A DNA stretch of 35,919 nt from Brevibacterium sp. S22 (GCF_004745485.1 NZ_RHFG01000033.1:1-35919); one strand, 5' to 3'; counted from the stretch's first letter, positions 11,202 through 19,454 are shown. The notes: generated by a model not told the origin, from the sequence alone. Program-made: numbers and translations.

Positions 11202-12341
11202 ATGACCGAGATTCGGATCACACGCATCGACTCCGCCGATGAGGACGGCCTGCTCGCCTGGAACGAGCTCATGCGCGTCGCCTACACCTCAGATCGCACG
11301 GCCGCGTGGTGGCGCAGCCCCGAGACGACGCTGAGCCAGTTCGCCACGCCGCGCACCGACAAGGAGGACTTCGCGCTCATCGCCCACCTCGGCGACGAGG
11401 CCGTCGGCGGTGCCGAGATCAACGTCACCGCCGATTCCCCGGCCGAGGTCGAACTCGGTGTCCTGCCGACCTGCCGCCGACGCGGCTGCGGTACGGCCCT
11501 CGCCGAGGCGGTCGAACAGATCCTGGCCGACCGCGACCGCCCCTCGGTGATCGTCCAGACCGAAACCTACTGCCCCGAAGGCGTCGCATTCGCCGAGTCT
11601 CGAGACATGCGCATCGGCAATGAGGAGCACCGGCTGCTGCTCGACCTGCCCGCCTATCTGCAGGCCGATGCCGACCGGTACAAGGACTCCGGTGCCGCCA
11701 CGACCGTTCCCGTGATCAAGGAGGACCCGGACTTCTCGGTCACTTCGTGGATCGGCGGCTGTCCGGAAGAGGTCCTCGCCTCCTGGACGCGGCTGCGTGA
11801 GCAGATGGACGAAGACGTCCCGGTCGGCGACCTCACCCGCACCGTCAGTCATGCCAGCACCGCCGCCATCCGCAGCCACGAGGAGCGGATGGAAGAGCAG
11901 GGCTGGACCCTGGTCGGTTCGATGGCGCATGTCGGCGACCTCGCCGTCGGCTATACGGAGATCATGGTCTCGGCCCATGACCCGCAGATCGTCATCCAGG
12001 AGGACACGCTCGTCGACCGCGCCTATCGGAATCGGGGCATCGGACGGGCCCTCAAGATCGCGAACCTCCGCCAACTGCCCGCTGTGGAGGCGACGGCCTC
12101 CGCGCGGTGGGTGCAGACGTACACGGCGACGAACAACGATCCGATGCTCGCGCTCAACCGGGACCTCGGCTTCACCGTCGCCGATACGATGACGGCGCTC
12201 GAGGGTCGGGTCGACCGCAACAGGGCATGGCCCGTTCCCGTCAGCCGGCCAGCAGTGAGGCGAGTCCGCCGACGAGGCCGAAGGAGATGCCGAGCACCCA
12301 ACCGAGGACGAGGAGTCCGAGGAAGACGATGCCGAGGATGA
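11202..12341 (+). CDS. GNAT-family N-acetyltransferase, two-domain, with an antisense-overlapping tail
   Basis: A 379-residue protein built of two GNAT-like halves. The N-terminal half has the acetyl-CoA loop pattern LPTCRRRGCGTALAEAVEQI (about residues 85-105) and the C-terminal half has a second one, AYRNRGIGRALKIANLRQLP (about 270-290), followed by TYTATNNDPMLALNRDLGFT, typical of the last GNAT strands. The layout resembles mycothiol-synthase-like and other duplicated actinobacterial acetyltransferases; the substrate cannot be read. After about residue 345 the sequence turns into an Arg-rich run that is antisense to the DUF4190 gene, so the native stop may have been lost and the last 33 residues may be meaningless. 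Confidence 0.8.
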   Translation: MTEIRITRIDSADEDGLLAWNELMRVAYTSDRTAAWWRSPETTLSQFATPRTDKEDFALIAHLGDEAVGGAEINVTADSPAEVELGVLPTCRRRGCGTALAEAVEQILADRDRPSVIVQTETYCPEGVAFAESRDMRIGNEEHRLLLDLPAYLQADADRYKDSGAATTVPVIKEDPDFSVTSWIGGCPEEVLASWTRLREQMDEDVPVGDLTRTVSHASTAAIRSHEERMEEQGWTLVGSMAHVGDLAVGYTEIMVSAHDPQIVIQEDTLVDRAYRNRGIGRALKIANLRQLPAVEATASARWVQTYTATNNDPMLALNRDLGFTVADTMTALEGRVDRNRAWPVPVSRPAVRRVRRRGRRRCRAPNRGRGVRGRRCRG

Positions 12342-12711
12342 AGCCCCATTTGCCCATCTCGTTGTCTGCCCGACCGGCGTCCTGAGAACGCTTGCGTGCC
12401 ATGTGGCCGGTGATGATGCCGATGACGGGGCCGAGGAAGTTGAAGCCGAGGAAGGTCGACAGAGTCGCGACGAGTGAGACGATGCCGAGCACCTTGCCCG
12501 GGTCCTCCTCGGTGCGCGGATCGGTGCGCGGAGCATAGGCCATCGGGGGCTGGCCCGGGTAGGTCTGGGGAGCGCCCGGGTAGTTCTGGGACACGCCGGA
12601 CGGGTTCTGCTGGGAATAGGGCGGCAGTTCCTGTCCTGCGTGTGCAGCGTCCAACTGTCCCGAGTGGGGATCGTCGTGCTGTCCGGGCAGTGGGGTGGGG
12701 GCGGCGTTCAT
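12241..12711 (-). CDS. DUF4190 domain membrane protein
   Basis: A 156-residue protein. The first 65 or so residues are rich in Pro, Gln, Tyr and Gly (PGAPQTYPGQPPMAYAP type) and probably disordered. The C-terminal part has two hydrophobic segments around a polar loop (GIVSLVATLSTFLGFNFLGP, then GHMARKRSQDAG, then a second long segment ending at the C-terminus), the pattern of DUF4190. The ATG at 12711 has GAAGGAG about 10 bp upstream, which decides it over the longer frame. Such proteins are common in actinobacteria and their function is unknown. The 3' end overlaps the convergent GNAT gene by 101 bp. Confidence 0.85.
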   Translation of the reverse strand: MNAAPTPLPGQHDDPHSGQLDAAHAGQELPPYSQQNPSGVSQNYPGAPQTYPGQPPMAYAPRTDPRTEEDPGKVLGIVSLVATLSTFLGFNFLGPVIGIITGHMARKRSQDAGRADNEMGKWGFILGIVFLGLLVLGWVLGISFGLVGGLASLLAG

Positions 12712-12840
12712 GACGTCTGGTCTCCTTCCGAAAGACTGTTGAGACCAGCCTAGGAAGAACACGGTGGCCGCCGATATGGACCAATCCCCCGCCTCGGCGG
12801 AGGAAATCCCGACACTCAGCGCAGGTCGCCGCCGCGCACT

Positions 12841-13431
12841 TCAGCGCACATCGACGAGGGCCTGGTCTCTTCGCCCCATGAGGTAGAGGAGCAGCTCGAG
12901 CGGCGCCCCGGTGATCGTGGAACCGTCCCCCGCCTGCTTCTTCCCAGCGGTGCGAGACCCGAAGCCCGGTGCCGTGATCGTCACGGGGCCCTCGGCTTTG
13001 GCAGCGAAGGGCAGGAGCGCGCCCCTCGTCTGCGCCCAGACGGTCGCGGTCTCTGCACGGGAGAGCTGTCGCGGCATCCACTCGATGGCGGCACGGCGGA
13101 TGTCTTCGTGGTGGACGAGGAATTCGGTCGTGTTCATCACGGGCTCGACTCCGGGCAAGGCGCCCGGAGTCCACTTCGGCGGGGCCGCGACGAGGCCGAG
13201 CAGCTGGGCGAAGGGCGTCTGCGCGTAGTCGGCCTCCTTCGCCTCTCTCCGATCGTCGAATCTCGATAGGAAGATGCCCAGCGCCGCGGACGGGTGGCGT
13301 TCGCGGATGACGAGGTGGGTGGCAAGATCCCTGACGGTCCACCCCTCACACAGAGTGGGCGCATCCTCACCCGCACGGCGGGCGGAGTCGACGAGACGCA
13401 GGCGTTCGGCGCGGGCCAGATTTTCTCTCAT
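12841..13431 (-). CDS. TIGR03085-family protein (mycothiol maleylpyruvate isomerase-like, DinB/MDMPI fold)
   Basis: A 196-residue protein starting MRENLARAERLRLVDSARRA. The following TLCEGWTVRDLATHLVIRER and the later NTTEFLVHHEDIRRA are the hallmark segments of the TIGR03085 branch of the DinB/MDMPI superfamily, with His residues (in ATHLVIRE, VHHEDIR) placed to bind a metal. Mycothiol is the actinobacterial thiol and related enzymes use it as a cofactor, so a mycothiol-dependent transferase or isomerase role is possible but unproven. It is separate from the neighbouring sirtuin gene by 30 bp on the same strand and could be co-transcribed with it. Confidence 0.85.
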   Translation of the reverse strand: MRENLARAERLRLVDSARRAGEDAPTLCEGWTVRDLATHLVIRERHPSAALGIFLSRFDDRREAKEADYAQTPFAQLLGLVAAPPKWTPGALPGVEPVMNTTEFLVHHEDIRRAAIEWMPRQLSRAETATVWAQTRGALLPFAAKAEGPVTITAPGFGSRTAGKKQAGDGSTITGAPLELLLYLMGRRDQALVDVR

Positions 13432-13461
13432 GTCCGCCAGTCTTCCATCCCCGGCTTGGAC

Positions 13462-14373
13462 TCACCTGGAAGCCCACGCGCTGATGAAGTCCGCGACGCG
13501 CGAAACCGAGCGGAAGTCCGCGAGTTCATCGCCGCGGGTGGGCCCGTCGGTGACGATGACGACGGGTTTGTCCTCTTTCGCTGCGGAACGAACAACGCGC
13601 AGACCCGAGAGCACCGCGAGCGAGGATCCGAGCACGACGATCCCCGACGCCTCATCGCAGATCCGGTTCGCCTCCTGCAGTCGGGCCGGCGGCACCGAGT
13701 CACCGAAGTAGACGACATCGGGTTTGAGGATGCCTGCACATTCGGGACAGTCGGCGATGACGAAGCCCGCGGTGTCCTCGAGGTCGACGTCACCGTCGGG
13801 GGCGCTCTCGAGATCGTCGGGATCGATCCCGACTTCCTGGGCGAAGCCCGGATTGAGCTCGCTCAGTCTCTGCTGCAGCCAGTCCCGATCGACGAGGTGG
13901 CCGTTGTCGAGGCAGATGACCCGATCGAGGCTGCCGTGCAGGTCGATGACGGGGCTCGGCAGCGGCCCGGCTCCCGCAGCGCCGTGTCTGAGTGCGACCG
14001 CCTCGGCGGCGGCCTGATGGAGTCCGTCGACGTTCTGGGTGACGATGCCGGCCACGGGAAGACCCGCGAGGGCGAGATGGCCGGCATTGGGCCGGGAACG
14101 GCGCATCCGCGGCCAGCCGATCCATGACCGCGCCCAATACCGGGCACGCTGATCGGGGTGGGAGAGGAAGGTCTGGATGGTCATCGGCGATCGCGGCTGC
14201 GCGTCCGGCCCGCGGTAGTCCGGGACACCGGAGTCCGTGCTCATTCCCGCTCCCGTGAGCACCGCCCATTCCGACGTGTCGAAACGCGTCGTGAGGACAT
14301 CGATGATCTCCTCATCGCTGTGGCTGGGCCCCGGACGCGTTCTGTCGCGCAGGGGATCGAAGATGACTGCCAT
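13462..14373 (-). CDS. Sir2-family NAD-dependent protein deacylase, class II-like, with altered zinc site
   Basis: A 303-residue sirtuin. NAD-binding GAGMSTDSGVPDYRG (residues 41-55), VTQNVDGLH (111-119) and catalytic His146 in DLHGS are intact, so NAD-dependent deacylase or ADP-ribosyl activity is likely. The zinc module is odd: the second pair CPEC (Cys209, Cys212) is present, but the first pair reads CLDNGH, with Asn157 where family members usually have the second Cys. His159 nearby might replace it. The segment CAGILKPDVVYFGDSVP matches class II (SIRT4-like) sirtuins. It is divergent from the flavodoxin-like gene. Confidence 0.9.
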   Translation of the reverse strand: MAVIFDPLRDRTRPGPSHSDEEIIDVLTTRFDTSEWAVLTGAGMSTDSGVPDYRGPDAQPRSPMTIQTFLSHPDQRARYWARSWIGWPRMRRSRPNAGHLALAGLPVAGIVTQNVDGLHQAAAEAVALRHGAAGAGPLPSPVIDLHGSLDRVICLDNGHLVDRDWLQQRLSELNPGFAQEVGIDPDDLESAPDGDVDLEDTAGFVIADCPECAGILKPDVVYFGDSVPPARLQEANRICDEASGIVVLGSSLAVLSGLRVVRSAAKEDKPVVIVTDGPTRGDELADFRSVSRVADFISAWASR

Positions 14374-14431
14374 GGTCCCACCTTAGACATCGGGGCTGAC
14401 TTGCGTCAGTCCCCGGGGCTAGGGTGGAGGC

Positions 14432-14881
14432 ATGGTCAACGTTCTGCTCGTTCATCATTCCCCGTCGACGGCGACGAAGCGGATCGCCGAGGCGGCTCTG
14501 GCCGGACTGCGGCTGCCCGAGCTCGGCGACATCGACGTCACCGTCCGACCCGCTCTGGACACCAGTGTCGACGATGTCCTCGCCGCCGATGCCTATGTGC
14601 TCGGGACGACCGCGAACTTCGGGTACATCTCGGGTGCGCTCAAGCACTTCTTCGACACCACCTATGACGCGGTGCGGGAGCCGACGGCCGGTCGGCCCTT
14701 CTCCTACTGGATCCACGGCGGCTATGACACGACCGGCGCCGAGACCGCGATGAGTCAGATCACCACCGGTCTGGGATGGAAGCTGGCCTTCGACCCCCTC
14801 GTCTTCACCGGTGAGGTCAGCGACTCCCACCTCGAGGCGGCCACAGAGCTCGCCGCTACGGTCGCCGCCTCGGCCGGCTGA
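14432..14881 (+). CDS. Flavodoxin-fold / NAD(P)H-dependent reductase-like protein
   Basis: A 149-residue protein with a flavodoxin-like fold. It opens MVNVLLVHHSPSTATKRIAE, where the Ser/Thr-rich loop after the first strand is the FMN-phosphate position, and GTTANFGYISGALKHFFD (about residues 58-75) is the second FMN loop typical of flavodoxin-family proteins and WrbA/NAD(P)H oxidoreductases. It is probably a cytoplasmic electron carrier or reductase; the partner is unknown. A purine-rich site (AGGGTGGAGG) precedes the ATG. A 9-bp hairpin with one bulge lies at 14391-14413 in the short gap shared with the divergent sirtuin gene. Confidence 0.8.
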   Translation: MVNVLLVHHSPSTATKRIAEAALAGLRLPELGDIDVTVRPALDTSVDDVLAADAYVLGTTANFGYISGALKHFFDTTYDAVREPTAGRPFSYWIHGGYDTTGAETAMSQITTGLGWKLAFDPLVFTGEVSDSHLEAATELAATVAASAG

Positions 14882-14931
14882 CGTCCGGGCGTCCACCTTC
14901 ACCTGTCTCAAACTCCTGGGGATTCCTGCAT

Positions 14932-14960
14932 GAAAGTACTTTCCATAATGGAAAGTACTT
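14932..14960. promoter_or_regulatory. Dyad operator upstream of the membrane protein/regulator pair
   Basis: AAGTACTTTCC (14934-14944) and GGAAAGTACTT (14950-14960) are an exact inverted repeat around ATAAT. Each arm also carries its own palindrome: GAAAGTACTTTC at 14932-14943 and AAGTACTT at 14953-14960. A possible -10 (TACACT) follows at about 14963-14968, so a protein bound here would block the promoter. The natural candidate is the winged-helix regulator encoded at 15485-15820. Confidence 0.75.
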
Positions 14961-15020
14961 GTTACACTGAGATGACTTTCAGCCGCATCGCCTCCGCGAT
15001 GCCCACCCGAAGGAGCAGGC

Positions 15021-15443
15021 ATGGAGACCACCCCCACCCCACAGCAGGCCGACGAACTCCTCGCACAGGTCGACGCTTCGCAGAAGCAGGCCCGAACACA
15101 TGACTCCTGGCCGCTGGTGACGATGCTCTTCGTCCTCACCGCAGGCATCTCCGTCGGCCTCGTCGCCATCGGCATCATCGACGACGACACGACACAGCTG
15201 ATCATCTTCGGTGCGGGTCTGGCCTGGCTGGTGCCGGCGATGATCGTCTACCTCGTCAAGGCGCTGAGCTGGAGCCGACGCTCAACCGCTCTGCTGCTGA
15301 CCTGGCTGCCGCTGACCGTCCTCGTCACCCTGGCCGCGATCATCACCGACTCGATCTCACCGGGGCCCGTGGTCCCGCTGGCGGCTGCCGCCTTCCTGTG
15401 GATCGCCTCACCGGTCATCGCGCTCATCGGCCTGCGCCGCTGA
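15021..15443 (+). CDS. Four-helix membrane protein, partner of a winged-helix regulator
   Basis: A 140-residue integral membrane protein with four hydrophobic segments (about residues 32-52, 57-77, 88-108 and 114-137) joined by short charged loops (WSRRS between the second and third). The ATG at 15021 has GAAGGAG 7 bp upstream. I do not recognise a named family. It is followed after 41 bp by a winged-helix regulator and both lie behind the dyad at 14932-14960. Small membrane protein plus HTH_34 regulator pairs are common in actinobacteria and usually form an autoregulated operon. Confidence 0.75.
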   Translation: METTPTPQQADELLAQVDASQKQARTHDSWPLVTMLFVLTAGISVGLVAIGIIDDDTTQLIIFGAGLAWLVPAMIVYLVKALSWSRRSTALLLTWLPLTVLVTLAAIITDSISPGPVVPLAAAAFLWIASPVIALIGLRR

Positions 15444-15484
15444 GTCCGAGACCCGCGAGACCGCCCGAGACGAAGGACCCGATC

Positions 15485-15820
15485 ATGACCTCGAAGAACA
15501 ACGCTGCCGACGACACGATCCCCGACCTCGGCGATTCCCTGGCTCGGATCGATCCGGGCCTGGGCAATCCGACCCGACTGGGCATCGTCGCCAGCCTCAA
15601 AAACCGCGACCGGGCAGAGTTCCGACTCCTGCGGGATTCGCTCGGCGTCTCGGACTCCGTGCTCTCCCGGCACATCACGGCCCTGGAATCGACCGGCATG
15701 GTCGCGGTGAAGAAGGGCTATGTCGGCAAACGCCCCCGGACCTGGGTCTCGATCACCGACGAAGGCACGCGACGCTTGGACGCCCACGTTCAGGCGCTGC
15801 GGGAGCTTGCCGGCAGCTGA
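15485..15820 (+). CDS. Winged-helix transcriptional regulator (HTH_34 type, MarR/ArsR-like)
   Basis: A 111-residue DNA-binding protein. LGNPTRLGIVASLKNRDRAE then FRLLRDSLGVSDSVLSRHIT is the helix-turn-helix, with LESTGMVAVKKGYVGKRPRT as the wing and WVSITDEGTRRLDAHVQALR as the dimerising C-terminal helix. This is the layout of the PF13601 winged-helix family. The ATG at 15485 has GAAGGA upstream; longer in-frame starts fall in the intergenic gap. No Cys or His cluster suggests a metal sensor, so the signal is unknown. It probably binds the dyad at 14932-14960 and represses its own operon. Confidence 0.9.
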   Translation: MTSKNNAADDTIPDLGDSLARIDPGLGNPTRLGIVASLKNRDRAEFRLLRDSLGVSDSVLSRHITALESTGMVAVKKGYVGKRPRTWVSITDEGTRRLDAHVQALRELAGS

Positions 15821-15939
15821 ACCGTCTGCCCAGGTGAGAGACCTCATCGAGCAACTGGGTGTGCCTGAGTGACCGGGCCCGCCCGTATCGATAACATGGG
15901 GAGTCGGAGCGATCCGGCTCCCCGATGCAAGGAGGCACG

Positions 15940-17358
15940 ATGAGCACCACCTCGGTCAACAGCGGACTCGAATTCCGTGAGCTCCACGAGATCTCCCATC
16001 TCATCCGCTCCGGACGGCTGAGCGCCCGGGAAGCCACCACGGCGATGCTCGACCGCATCGCAGACCTTGATCCGGCGCTGGGATCCTATGTCACCGTGAT
16101 GGGCGAGACGGCACTCGCCGAGGCGGCCGACCGCGATGACCGCCTCGCCCGGGGCGATTGGCTCGGCCCGCTGCACGGAGTGCCGCTGGCGATCAAGGAC
16201 CTCGCGTACACCCACGATGCACCGACCGGGGCGGGCACGACCATCCACGCGGACTTCCAACCGGACTGCGACGCCACCGTCGTCGCTCGGCTGAGGGCGG
16301 CAGGGGCGATCATCCTCGGCAAGCTGCGCCTGACCGAGGGCGCCTTCACCGGTCACCATCCCGATCTGCCCACGCCGGTCAACCCCTGGGACTCCGAGAC
16401 TTGGACGGGGGTGTCCTCGAGCGGTTCGGGCGTCGCCACCGCCGCCGGCCTCTGCTTCGGCTCCCTGGGCTCGGACACCGGCGGCTCGATCCGCCTCCCC
16501 TCCTCGGCCAACGGCGTCACGGGACTCAAACCCACCTGGGGGCGAGTCTCGCGCCACGGCATCTTCGGCCTCGCCCCGAGCCTCGATCACATCGGGCCGA
16601 TGACACGCAGCGCCCGGGACGCCGCACTCATCCTCGAAACCATCGCCGGACACGATCCGCACGATCCGACCTCGGCACTGGCTCCGGTGCCCCGCTACAG
16701 TCGGCATCTGAGACTCGAGCGAACCCCGGTCGTCGGCTTCGACCGGGAGCTGGCCGCCGAGCACTTCGACGATGCGACGAACGCCATGCTCGAATCGACG
16801 ATCGAGACGATCACCGGACTGGGCTGGCGCGTTCTCGACGTCCGCACTCCGGGCCTGCCCGAAGCGGCCCAGGAATGGACGGCTCTGTGCGGTGTCGAGA
16901 CCGCCGGGGTCCACGCCGCGACCTACCCTGCACGTCAGAGCGACTACGGTCCCGACCTGTCCGGGCTCATCGAGATCGGACAGGGACTGACCGCCGTCGA
17001 CTACCACCGACTGCTCGAGTCCCGCCGCGCATTCACCGGGCGCATGCGCTCCCTCATGGCCGATATCGATCTGCTCCTGCTGCCCGGCATCGGAGTGGCC
17101 TCCCCGACGATCGACCAGATGAGCTCTCTCGCGACCGGCCCCGAGCTGTTTGCTGCCGTGACGGTTCCCACGGCGCCGATCGACAGCTGCGGACTGCCGT
17201 CGATCACCCTGCCCGCGGGCTTCACCGACCGCGGCACCCCGGTGGCCGCACAGTTCGTCGCCGGGGACTTCGACGAGCAGCTGCTCCTCGCCGCCGGCCA
17301 CACCCTGCAGCAGGTCACCGATTTCCACCGTGAGCATCCGGACCTCGTCGCGCACTGA
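15940..17358 (+). CDS. Amidase, amidase-signature family
   Basis: A 472-residue hydrolase of the amidase signature family, cleaving a carboxamide to acid and ammonia. The Ser-cisSer-Lys triad is visible: Lys86 in PLAIKDLAY, the cis-Ser in GVSSSGSG (about 159-161) and the nucleophile Ser183 in GSDTGGSIRLPSS. It resembles general amidases and GatA-like proteins, but there is no gatB or gatC nearby, so it is not the tRNA amidotransferase. The ATG at 15940 has AAGGAGG 5 bp upstream. A likely -10 (TAACAT) is near 15891-15896. The AraC gene follows after 20 bp and may be in the same transcript. Substrate unknown. Confidence 0.9.
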   Translation: MSTTSVNSGLEFRELHEISHLIRSGRLSAREATTAMLDRIADLDPALGSYVTVMGETALAEAADRDDRLARGDWLGPLHGVPLAIKDLAYTHDAPTGAGTTIHADFQPDCDATVVARLRAAGAIILGKLRLTEGAFTGHHPDLPTPVNPWDSETWTGVSSSGSGVATAAGLCFGSLGSDTGGSIRLPSSANGVTGLKPTWGRVSRHGIFGLAPSLDHIGPMTRSARDAALILETIAGHDPHDPTSALAPVPRYSRHLRLERTPVVGFDRELAAEHFDDATNAMLESTIETITGLGWRVLDVRTPGLPEAAQEWTALCGVETAGVHAATYPARQSDYGPDLSGLIEIGQGLTAVDYHRLLESRRAFTGRMRSLMADIDLLLLPGIGVASPTIDQMSSLATGPELFAAVTVPTAPIDSCGLPSITLPAGFTDRGTPVAAQFVAGDFDEQLLLAAGHTLQQVTDFHREHPDLVAH

Positions 17359-17378
17359 TGCCGCAGTATCCTTGATCC

Positions 17379-18188
17379 GTGCCCACGATCAAGCCCTGCT
17401 CCCCGACGGCTCGACCGTCCTCGTCCGTCGTGGAGCGTCGTCTTCCCCGCTACGCGGCCGGCCAGCTCCCGATGCCGACGAGGATCCTCGGCTCGCGGGA
17501 GGCCATGGACGAGGAGACGTACTGGGCCGAGCACTCGCACCCCACGCATGAGCTGCTGTGGCGCGATTCCGGGGTCGGCACCGTCACAGTCGGCTCCCGA
17601 ACGTGGACGATCACCGCACCCCTGGGAATGTGGATCCCCGCAGGCGTCGCCCACTCCGGCTGGACCCCGGCCGGTGTCGTCCTCCGCGCGGCCCATTTCA
17701 GTGTCGACGGCCCCCGCGTCAGTGACACCCCGACGGCGATCGCCGTCACCGATCTCCTCCGCCTTCTGCTCGATCGACTGCTCGATCTCGAGGTCAGCAG
17801 CGAGTCCTATGCCCTGACCGAGGCGATGATCCTCGACGTCATGGCACCGACCGGTCATGAGCTGCTCGTCCACCAGCCGAGCAGCTCACTGCTGAGACCC
17901 ATCGTCGACGCGGTCCTCGACGATCCGAGCGATCCGACGAGTCTGCAGGAGTGGTCCCGGAGGCTGGGCGTGAGCTCCCGGACCATCACTCGCGCTTTCG
18001 CTGCCGAGACCGGCTTGGGTTTCAACCGGTGGATCACGACCGCTCGGATCCAACATGCGGTCACCCTCATGGGCGCCGGCCATGAGATCGAGACCGCCGC
18101 CCTCGACGTCGGCTACTCGTCCGCGAACGCCTTCACCACCGCGTTCAAGCGGATCACCGGCACCACTCCGGGTCTCTTCGGCCGCTGA
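17379..18188 (+). CDS. AraC-family regulator next to the iron-uptake operon
   Basis: A protein of up to 269 residues with an N-terminal cupin-like sensor (HSHPTHELLWRDSGVGTVTV and WIPAGVAHSGW, about residues 48-95) and a C-terminal AraC/XylS double helix-turn-helix (about 185-267, with LGVSSRTITRAFAAETGLGF and ALDVGYSSANAFTTAFKRIT). The GTG at 17379 lacks a clear ribosome site; an ATG at 17472 would give a shorter protein that still contains the sensor, so the start is uncertain. It lies just upstream of the siderophore transporter. RipA of Corynebacterium is an iron-regulated member of this family, so an iron-linked role is plausible but inferred. Confidence 0.88.
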   Translation: MPTIKPCSPTARPSSSVVERRLPRYAAGQLPMPTRILGSREAMDEETYWAEHSHPTHELLWRDSGVGTVTVGSRTWTITAPLGMWIPAGVAHSGWTPAGVVLRAAHFSVDGPRVSDTPTAIAVTDLLRLLLDRLLDLEVSSESYALTEAMILDVMAPTGHELLVHQPSSSLLRPIVDAVLDDPSDPTSLQEWSRRLGVSSRTITRAFAAETGLGFNRWITTARIQHAVTLMGAGHEIETAALDVGYSSANAFTTAFKRITGTTPGLFGR

Positions 18189-18274
18189 GATCGCCGCCGG
18201 GGCCGACCGCTCAGCTGGGCCGGGTCGGGCAATCTCCTGTCCGTTCCGCGAAATCATGTGTCCGAATATCCTGA

Positions 18275-18303
18275 TTGCGCCCGGCCGCCTCCTCGGATAC
18301 TAT
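18275..18303 (+). promoter_or_regulatory. Sigma-A-type promoter of the siderophore uptake operon
   Basis: TTGCGC (18275-18280) and TACTAT (18298-18303) are separated by exactly 17 bp. The predicted start point near 18310 falls inside the iron box at 18306-18319. Confidence 0.75.
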
Positions 18304-18305
18304 GA

Positions 18306-18319
18306 TTAGGCACACCTAA
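18306..18319. promoter_or_regulatory. IdeR/DtxR-type iron box
   Basis: TTAGGCACACCTAA has TTAGG and CCTAA half-sites in inverted orientation, as in the DtxR/IdeR consensus. It sits 3 bp after the -10, over the predicted transcription start, where an Fe(II)-loaded repressor would block initiation. This predicts derepression when iron is scarce. Confidence 0.85.
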
Positions 18320-18410
18320 GCTACCGGTCCTTGCGACGCATGCTCCGGGCCCCTGAACTCATCCGATCCGGGAGCCTCGACCCGCGGGCAAGCACTGCCG
18401 AAAGGAAACG

Positions 18411-19439
18411 ATGTCCCGTCCACACCGTGCGCTGGTTCTCACCGCAGCCGCCTCCGCCGTGTTCATGCTCGCCGCATGCTCACCGTCCGACTCCTCCAAC
18501 GAAGCCGACGGCGGTGACAGCTCGTGGCAGCCGGTGACCATCGAGCATGCTCTCGGAACGACGAAGATCGCGGAGAAGCCCGACCGGGTCGCCACCGTCA
18601 ATTGGGCCAATCACGAGGTTCCTCTGGCCCTCGGCGTCGTCCCTGTCGGCATGGCGCGGGCGGACTTCGGCGATGACGACGGCAACGGGGTCCTCCCCTG
18701 GGTCGAGGACAGGCTCGAGGAACTCGACGCCGAGACCCCGACTCTCTTCGACGAGACCGACGGCGTCGATTTCGAAGCCGTCGCCGACACAGAGCCGGAC
18801 GTCATCCTCGCCGGCTACTCCGGTCTGTCTCAGGAAGACTACGACACGCTGTCGGAGATCGCTCCAGTCGTCGCCTACCCCGACACGGCCTGGGGCACCC
18901 CGTGGCGGGAGATGATCGAGATCAACAGCGAAGCCATCGGCATGAAGGCTGAAGGTGAACAGCTGGTCGAGGATCTCGAATCCGAGATCGACTCTGCCGT
19001 GGACGAGCACCCGGCGATCAAGGACAAATCGACGATGTTCCTCACCCACGTCGATCCCTCCGATCTGTCCGAGGTCAACTTCTACACCACGCACGACACC
19101 CGTCCGATGTTCTTCGAGGACCTGGGTATGAAGGCCCCGGCCAGCATCGAGAAGGCATCGGACGACACCGATCAGTTCTCCTCATCGGTCAGCGCCGAAC
19201 AGGCCGATGTCTTCGACGATGTCGACATCATCGTCACCTACGGCGACGACGAGCTCGTCAAGACCCTCGAAGGCGACAAGCTGCTCTCACAGATGACGGC
19301 GGTGAAGAACGACGCCATCGTCAACCTGCCCAGCGATGACCCCCTGGGCACCGCGGCGAATCCGACTCCGCTGTCGATCTCCTTCGTCCTCGACGACTAC
19401 CTCGACGCCCTCGACGGGGCCGCCTCGGCCGAGAAGTAG
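18411..19439 (+). CDS. Ferric-siderophore ABC transporter substrate-binding lipoprotein (FecB/FepB-like)
   Basis: A 342-residue periplasmic-binding-type lipoprotein (Peripla_BP_2). The signal ends in lipobox LAAC with Cys23. The mature part begins with an acidic Ser-rich spacer and then the family pattern HALGTTKIAEKPDRVATVNW; EPDVILAGYSGLSQEDYDTL is the conserved segment before the inter-domain helix. It should bind an iron-siderophore at the outer membrane face of the cell membrane and hand it to the two permeases downstream. GAAAGGAAACG precedes the ATG. It is the first gene after the promoter and iron box; the permease gene follows after 15 bp. Confidence 0.93.
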   Translation: MSRPHRALVLTAAASAVFMLAACSPSDSSNEADGGDSSWQPVTIEHALGTTKIAEKPDRVATVNWANHEVPLALGVVPVGMARADFGDDDGNGVLPWVEDRLEELDAETPTLFDETDGVDFEAVADTEPDVILAGYSGLSQEDYDTLSEIAPVVAYPDTAWGTPWREMIEINSEAIGMKAEGEQLVEDLESEIDSAVDEHPAIKDKSTMFLTHVDPSDLSEVNFYTTHDTRPMFFEDLGMKAPASIEKASDDTDQFSSSVSAEQADVFDDVDIIVTYGDDELVKTLEGDKLLSQMTAVKNDAIVNLPSDDPLGTAANPTPLSISFVLDDYLDALDGAASAEK

Positions 19440-19454
19440 GACCCGCTCATCGCG

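Noticed and set aside
12023..13342. 439-residue minus-strand frame over the DUF4190 and TIGR03085 genes
   Set aside because: Arg/Pro/His-rich out-of-frame sequence crossing several real genes and the gap between them.
15844..17355. 503-residue reading frame antisense to the amidase
   Set aside because: Composition is a mirror of the amidase codons (Gly/Arg/Gln/Asp-rich, no family), while the sense frame has the full amidase triad.
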